DNA of 64,000 nt from Tritrichomonas musculus (lineage: Eukaryota; Parabasalia; Tritrichomonadida; Tritrichomonadidae). The translations under genes were made by a program, and so were the position numbers. Below the pieces are notes generated by a model. It worked only from the letters and a program-made list of their open reading frames with translations, had not been told where the DNA came from and did no database searches. The stretch is from positions 1,054,001 through 1,118,000 of the forward strand of contig JAPFFF010000009.1 of the NCBI GenBank assembly GCA_039105265.1, written 5' to 3'. Of the stretch, positions 60,688 through 64,000 are shown piece by piece (within the stretch, counting starts at the first letter, position 1; each line of letters starts with the position of its first letter).

Positions 60688-62136
60688 CTATTTCAGTTTT
60701 GTAAGTAACCTTGCAGCAAATGGATCTCCTTTTTCGGCAGCTAATTGATAAAATTTCTTAGCTTCTGCAAGATCTTTCTTTCTGCCAACACCTTTTTCAT
60801 ACATGAAACCTATATTCAAAAATCCAGATGGGTTTCCATTATCTGCTGCCATTTTGAAAAGCTTAATTGCTTCTTCTGGCTTGGGTTTCAAACCAGATAA
60901 TTGATCTCCTTTTAGATAAAGAATTCCTAAATTGTTCATTGCAACAGTGTGCTTTGCCTTCACAGAAATATTGTAATATTTAATAATTTCGTTGATATCC
61001 CTTTTTCCGGCTCCATTTTGACCTTTTTGGAGAAGAAATGCATATGAATTGGCACTATTTGGATCTCCTTTATCAGCTGCCATCTTAAAGTAATGCAATG
61101 CTTTTTTAATATCAACTTTACAACCTAAACCAAATTGATATAAACGAGCTATATTGCCCATTGATGTAACTTCGCCATTATCAGCAGCTTTTTTATATTC
61201 AATAAATGCTTGATCAAATTTTTGGTCTTGTTCAAGAATGTAGCCATAAAGCATATGTCCCCTAGGATCATTTGTATCAGCTGCTTGTTTTGCATAACTG
61301 AGGGCTTTGTTCATATCACGTTGGACCCCTTTTCCAGCAGAATATAATGAAGCAAGACCAATAAATGCATCTATTGACCCTTTTTTGGCAGCTCTTTCGA
61401 AGTATTCTATAGCTTGCTTAATGTCATTTGGATTTTCTGCGAGAGCTTTTGCATAATTTGCTTGGCCTTGGGCATCTCCTTGCTCGGCCGATTTTTTTAA
61501 ATATTCCATAGCCTGCTCTTCATTTTTATCGATCCCATCTCCATTTAGAAGCATAAAGGCAATGCTATTTTGAGCGCTTTTAATTCCTTTGTCAGCTGCT
61601 AATTTAAAATATCGGGCTGACATAATATGATTCTTTTTGATATGATCAGTTCCATCAAAATATAAATTACCAAGGAATAATTGCGCTGGGCCATAGTCTT
61701 GGCCAGCTGCAGCGTTCACATAATGAAGTCCTAATTTTTCATCTTTTTTAATCCCAATTCCTTGTATAAGAGCACGACCATAATTGAGTAAACCACTAGC
61801 GCATTTTTGATCTGCTGACAATTTATAATAATGAACTGCTTCTGCTAAATCAGAATTTCCAATCTTTCCTGATTCAAGGAATTCACCATAGCTAGATTGC
61901 GATTCAGCATCACCTTCGTCAGCCATTTTTTTTAAGTCACCAGATGCTTGCTTAATCATTTCGCGAATTTGCTCTTTTGAAGAAACAAACGAATTTGATT
62001 GATCTTTTTTATTTTCAGAAATCGATTTCGAAAAATTGCGAGAAAAGGCAAAATGTGGAATTTCGATTTTCAATTGGCTTCCTAGTGCGGCTAGGCATAA
62101 TGATTTTGGCTTGATTACTCTTAATTGAGTGAGCAT
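60688..62136 (-). CDS. Sel1-like repeat protein with possible hydrogenosomal leader
   Basis: The frame opens upstream with a GTG, but the first ATG gives 482 residues starting MLTQLRVIKPKSLCLAALG. Residues about 60-480 are Sel1-type repeats of about 36 residues, roughly eleven or twelve, each with the A..YF..AA.KG...A pattern. These superhelices scaffold protein partners; ER-associated degradation Hrd3/SEL1L is one known use, but no membrane segment is visible here. The N-terminus (Met-Leu-Thr start, few acidic residues, then FSRNFSKS at 31-38) resembles trichomonad hydrogenosomal presequences, which start ML and are cut near Arg-Asn-Phe. Location is therefore inferred, not certain. It is convergent with the aldolase gene and divergent from the next. 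Confidence 0.75.
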   Translation of the reverse strand: MLTQLRVIKPKSLCLAALGSQLKIEIPHFAFSRNFSKSISENKKDQSNSFVSSKEQIREMIKQASGDLKKMADEGDAESQSSYGEFLESGKIGNSDLAEAVHYYKLSADQKCASGLLNYGRALIQGIGIKKDEKLGLHYVNAAAGQDYGPAQLFLGNLYFDGTDHIKKNHIMSARYFKLAADKGIKSAQNSIAFMLLNGDGIDKNEEQAMEYLKKSAEQGDAQGQANYAKALAENPNDIKQAIEYFERAAKKGSIDAFIGLASLYSAGKGVQRDMNKALSYAKQAADTNDPRGHMLYGYILEQDQKFDQAFIEYKKAADNGEVTSMGNIARLYQFGLGCKVDIKKALHYFKMAADKGDPNSANSYAFLLQKGQNGAGKRDINEIIKYYNISVKAKHTVAMNNLGILYLKGDQLSGLKPKPEEAIKLFKMAADNGNPSGFLNIGFMYEKGVGRKKDLAEAKKFYQLAAEKGDPFAARLLTKLK

Positions 62137-62322
62137 ATGTAATTGGTCAATAAAACATTCAATTATATTCACTTTTTACTTGATTTCAATTAAAACAAGA
62201 TTTTATTATATTTTGGTATAACAAGCAATATTAATACTAAATAAAAACATTTTTATTCAATAAGTTATTTTTCAATAGAGAAAAAAATTTTTTTCTTAAA
62301 AAGTTTTGGCTCAGTTTTATAA

Positions 62323-63672
62323 ATGAGTGCCACATTTGAGGCTGAAGACCTTGAGCTTAAGAAGAAGAAAATACAAGAAGCCGAAGAACTCAAAAAAGAT
62401 TATCAAAACAAAATCAAAAGGGCTAAAAAAGATATTGAAGCAATGCAAATCATGAAACAGATGTTACCAAGCGCCTTGGAAGACAAGAAGCGCGAAGAAG
62501 AAGAACTTCTTTCTCAAATTCGCGATTTAGAAGCTCAAAAACAAGCTTTACAAAATAATGGCGAATTAGAAGGCATGAAACAAAATGATGAACTTCAGAA
62601 GAATTTATCAAATCTTGAAAATGTTCTCGCTGACAATGTGGAAAAACTAGAAATGCACCAAAATCTTCAAGACAGCCTTGAATTTAAACTTGATAAAGCT
62701 AAACAATGCGATTCCGAAATTACAGATAAAATCAATAAATATGAATCACTTGAGACCAAATTTGACAAGTATCAAATGCGGATCCCAAAAATTGCCCCTA
62801 TTGCCTTATATTTAAACGATTTGGAAGATCGATTACAATTACATAAACAAAGCATAGTTGATTCAAAGAATCTTATTCAAGCTCATGAATCAAGTATTGA
62901 GCATTATGAAGAAAAAAATTCTGTTTCACAATCAAAGCTATCTCGAAAGCAAGCTAAATTAGATGATATAACTGATAAAACGCGAATCAATGAATTTCAA
63001 CGAGAACGTTTAAAAACTGAATATATGAATTTGACCTCTGAATTGAGCCGATTGCAAACAGAGACTGATAAAGTCAAGTCTCAATTTCAAGCTCAATTAA
63101 ATAATTATAAAACAGAAGATGAGCTAATTTATTCAGAAATCAATCTTTTTAAAGATAAATTAAACGAATTAGACAAAAAAATAAAAAATTTCCCTGAAGA
63201 CTCAAAAATTGAGATCAATAATAATAAAGTAATGGTAAATAAGAAGAAACAACTTGCACAGCAAATACAGAAAAAGATAAATGATAGTCTTTATGAGATT
63301 TCAAATCGTCAAAACCAATCACCTGAAGTAATGCAGCTTTCGAAATCACTTGAAAAACATTGGAAAGAGCATCAAATATTAGAGGATTCAACAAATAAAC
63401 AGGAAATTCATTTACACAATCTTCAAGATCTCCTTGAAAGAAAAAAAGAATCGATTGAAGAAGTTAGCCACATGATTCATTTTCTAGAATCTCAAGGGAA
63501 AAAAATATCAACCGGATTGAAAGGTTTAGATCTTCTTTATGAAACAGCCCTAACAGAAAATCGTAAATTTGATGCATACAATAGAAAGTTGACACGTGAA
63601 TTAGAAATTTATGAAGCAGAGCATCGGCAATTCACTCGAGAATTAGATGAATTAAATTCAAAAAACAGTTAA
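62323..63672 (+). CDS. Coiled-coil protein of unknown family
   Basis: The 449-residue protein is nearly all coiled coil, in three blocks: about 8-150, 165-300 and 315-440, with short breaks (PSALEDK near 47, IPKIAPIALYL near 157, and KNFPEDSK near 290). No membrane segment, zinc site or catalytic motif is visible. The break segment with two prolines near 157 is the most specific part of the sequence. A role in cytoskeleton or flagellar axoneme assembly is possible but only by analogy. TCAGTTTT lies 12 bases before the ATG. Its partner gene, the Sel1-like protein, starts 186 bases away on the other strand. Confidence 0.65.
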   Translation: MSATFEAEDLELKKKKIQEAEELKKDYQNKIKRAKKDIEAMQIMKQMLPSALEDKKREEEELLSQIRDLEAQKQALQNNGELEGMKQNDELQKNLSNLENVLADNVEKLEMHQNLQDSLEFKLDKAKQCDSEITDKINKYESLETKFDKYQMRIPKIAPIALYLNDLEDRLQLHKQSIVDSKNLIQAHESSIEHYEEKNSVSQSKLSRKQAKLDDITDKTRINEFQRERLKTEYMNLTSELSRLQTETDKVKSQFQAQLNNYKTEDELIYSEINLFKDKLNELDKKIKNFPEDSKIEINNNKVMVNKKKQLAQQIQKKINDSLYEISNRQNQSPEVMQLSKSLEKHWKEHQILEDSTNKQEIHLHNLQDLLERKKESIEEVSHMIHFLESQGKKISTGLKGLDLLYETALTENRKFDAYNRKLTRELEIYEAEHRQFTRELDELNSKNS

Positions 63673-64000
63673 AGCAAATTTTTTATTTGCTTATTTATTT
63701 TGTTTTTATATAAAGAAATTAAAATTTATTTTATTATTGATTCACCGAATATCATCCTTTTTCTTTGCATTTTTTATTTTATTTAGCTTCAACATATTCA
63801 TGCAAAAATGGGCAAAGAAATAAATATCTAAGCATTTATACATATTTAATGAATTTCAATATATGGATAATCATCACTAGCTTGTGAAAATATATATTTT
63901 CTCAATGCGCAAGATATTCCATTTGATAAATGATATTTTTATTATCGTTGTGGTGCTGAAAATTGATATGATATCTTGAAAAAAAATTGAATATTTTCAA
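63673..64000. other. 3' spacer at window end
   Basis: AT-rich, no ORF and no repeat partner seen. Confidence 0.5.

Noticed and set aside
62137..62172. GTG extension of the Sel1-repeat protein
   Set aside because: A GTG start is not expected in this kind of genome and the first ATG gives a leader-like N-terminus.
1580..63672. Spliceosomal introns in the large genes
   Set aside because: All large reading frames are open end to end, and I found no paired donor and branch/acceptor motifs of the trichomonad type.
1..64000. CRISPR arrays, bacterial operons or ribosome binding sites
   Set aside because: No regularly spaced direct repeats with unique spacers, and gene content and spacing are eukaryotic.

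Overview
The window reads as nuclear DNA of an AT-rich microbial eukaryote. Protein genes are long, uninterrupted ORFs using the standard code, with no visible introns and gaps of only 100-500 bases where genes are dense. Several start codons lie 5-25 bases after a TCAYW motif, the trichomonad Initiator. The mix of an alpha hydrogenosomal/mitochondrial processing peptidase-like protein, a bacterial-type rhamnulose-1-phosphate aldolase, giant coiled-coil proteins and Asn-rich tracts fits a parabasalid, probably Tritrichomonas-like. The species is inferred, not shown.

Layout. 1-1579: decayed coding remnants and AT-rich spacer. 1580-12928: a PH/RUN-like trafficking protein, a syntaxin-18-like Qa-SNARE and a giant DMXL/Rav1-like WD40 protein (V-ATPase assembly). 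12929-15221: gene-poor, one possible transposase scrap. 15222-27482: a small membrane protein, a coiled-coil protein, a disordered Asn/Glu-rich protein and a UBR-box/RING ubiquitin ligase carrying a 13-unit Asn-rich tandem repeat. 27758-28147: a small inverted-repeat transposon just upstream of a 2343-residue coiled-coil protein with a beta-helix-like tail. 35398-40126: Mediator MED7, alpha-HPP-like protein and UTP21/WDR36. 40273-40345: tRNA-Phe(GAA), then a transposon graveyard: a broken reverse transcriptase with a restriction-like endonuclease domain, a broken pogo/Tigger-like DDE transposase, and a 660-bp MITE with 140-bp terminal inverted repeats. 45195-48837: an AMPK-like kinase and a sugar transporter. 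48838-57671: an 8.8-kb gene desert that resolves into several inverted-repeat pairs, some nested, plus one GC-rich hairpin. 57672-63672: a tail-anchored small protein, RhaD-like aldolase, Sel1-repeat protein with a possible hydrogenosomal leader, and a coiled-coil protein.

Genes are mostly arranged as divergent or convergent pairs rather than co-directional groups (for example MED7/alpha-HPP share a 97-base gap). Functional themes are membrane traffic and V-ATPase assembly, protein turnover, transcription and ribosome biogenesis, sugar uptake and breakdown, and cytoskeleton-like coiled coils. The most unusual content is the mobile-element material: a MITE whose terminal repeats carry five ATAACGGAAA boxes at exact 21-bp spacing, 1.2 kb from a decayed transposase of a family expected to use TA targets.
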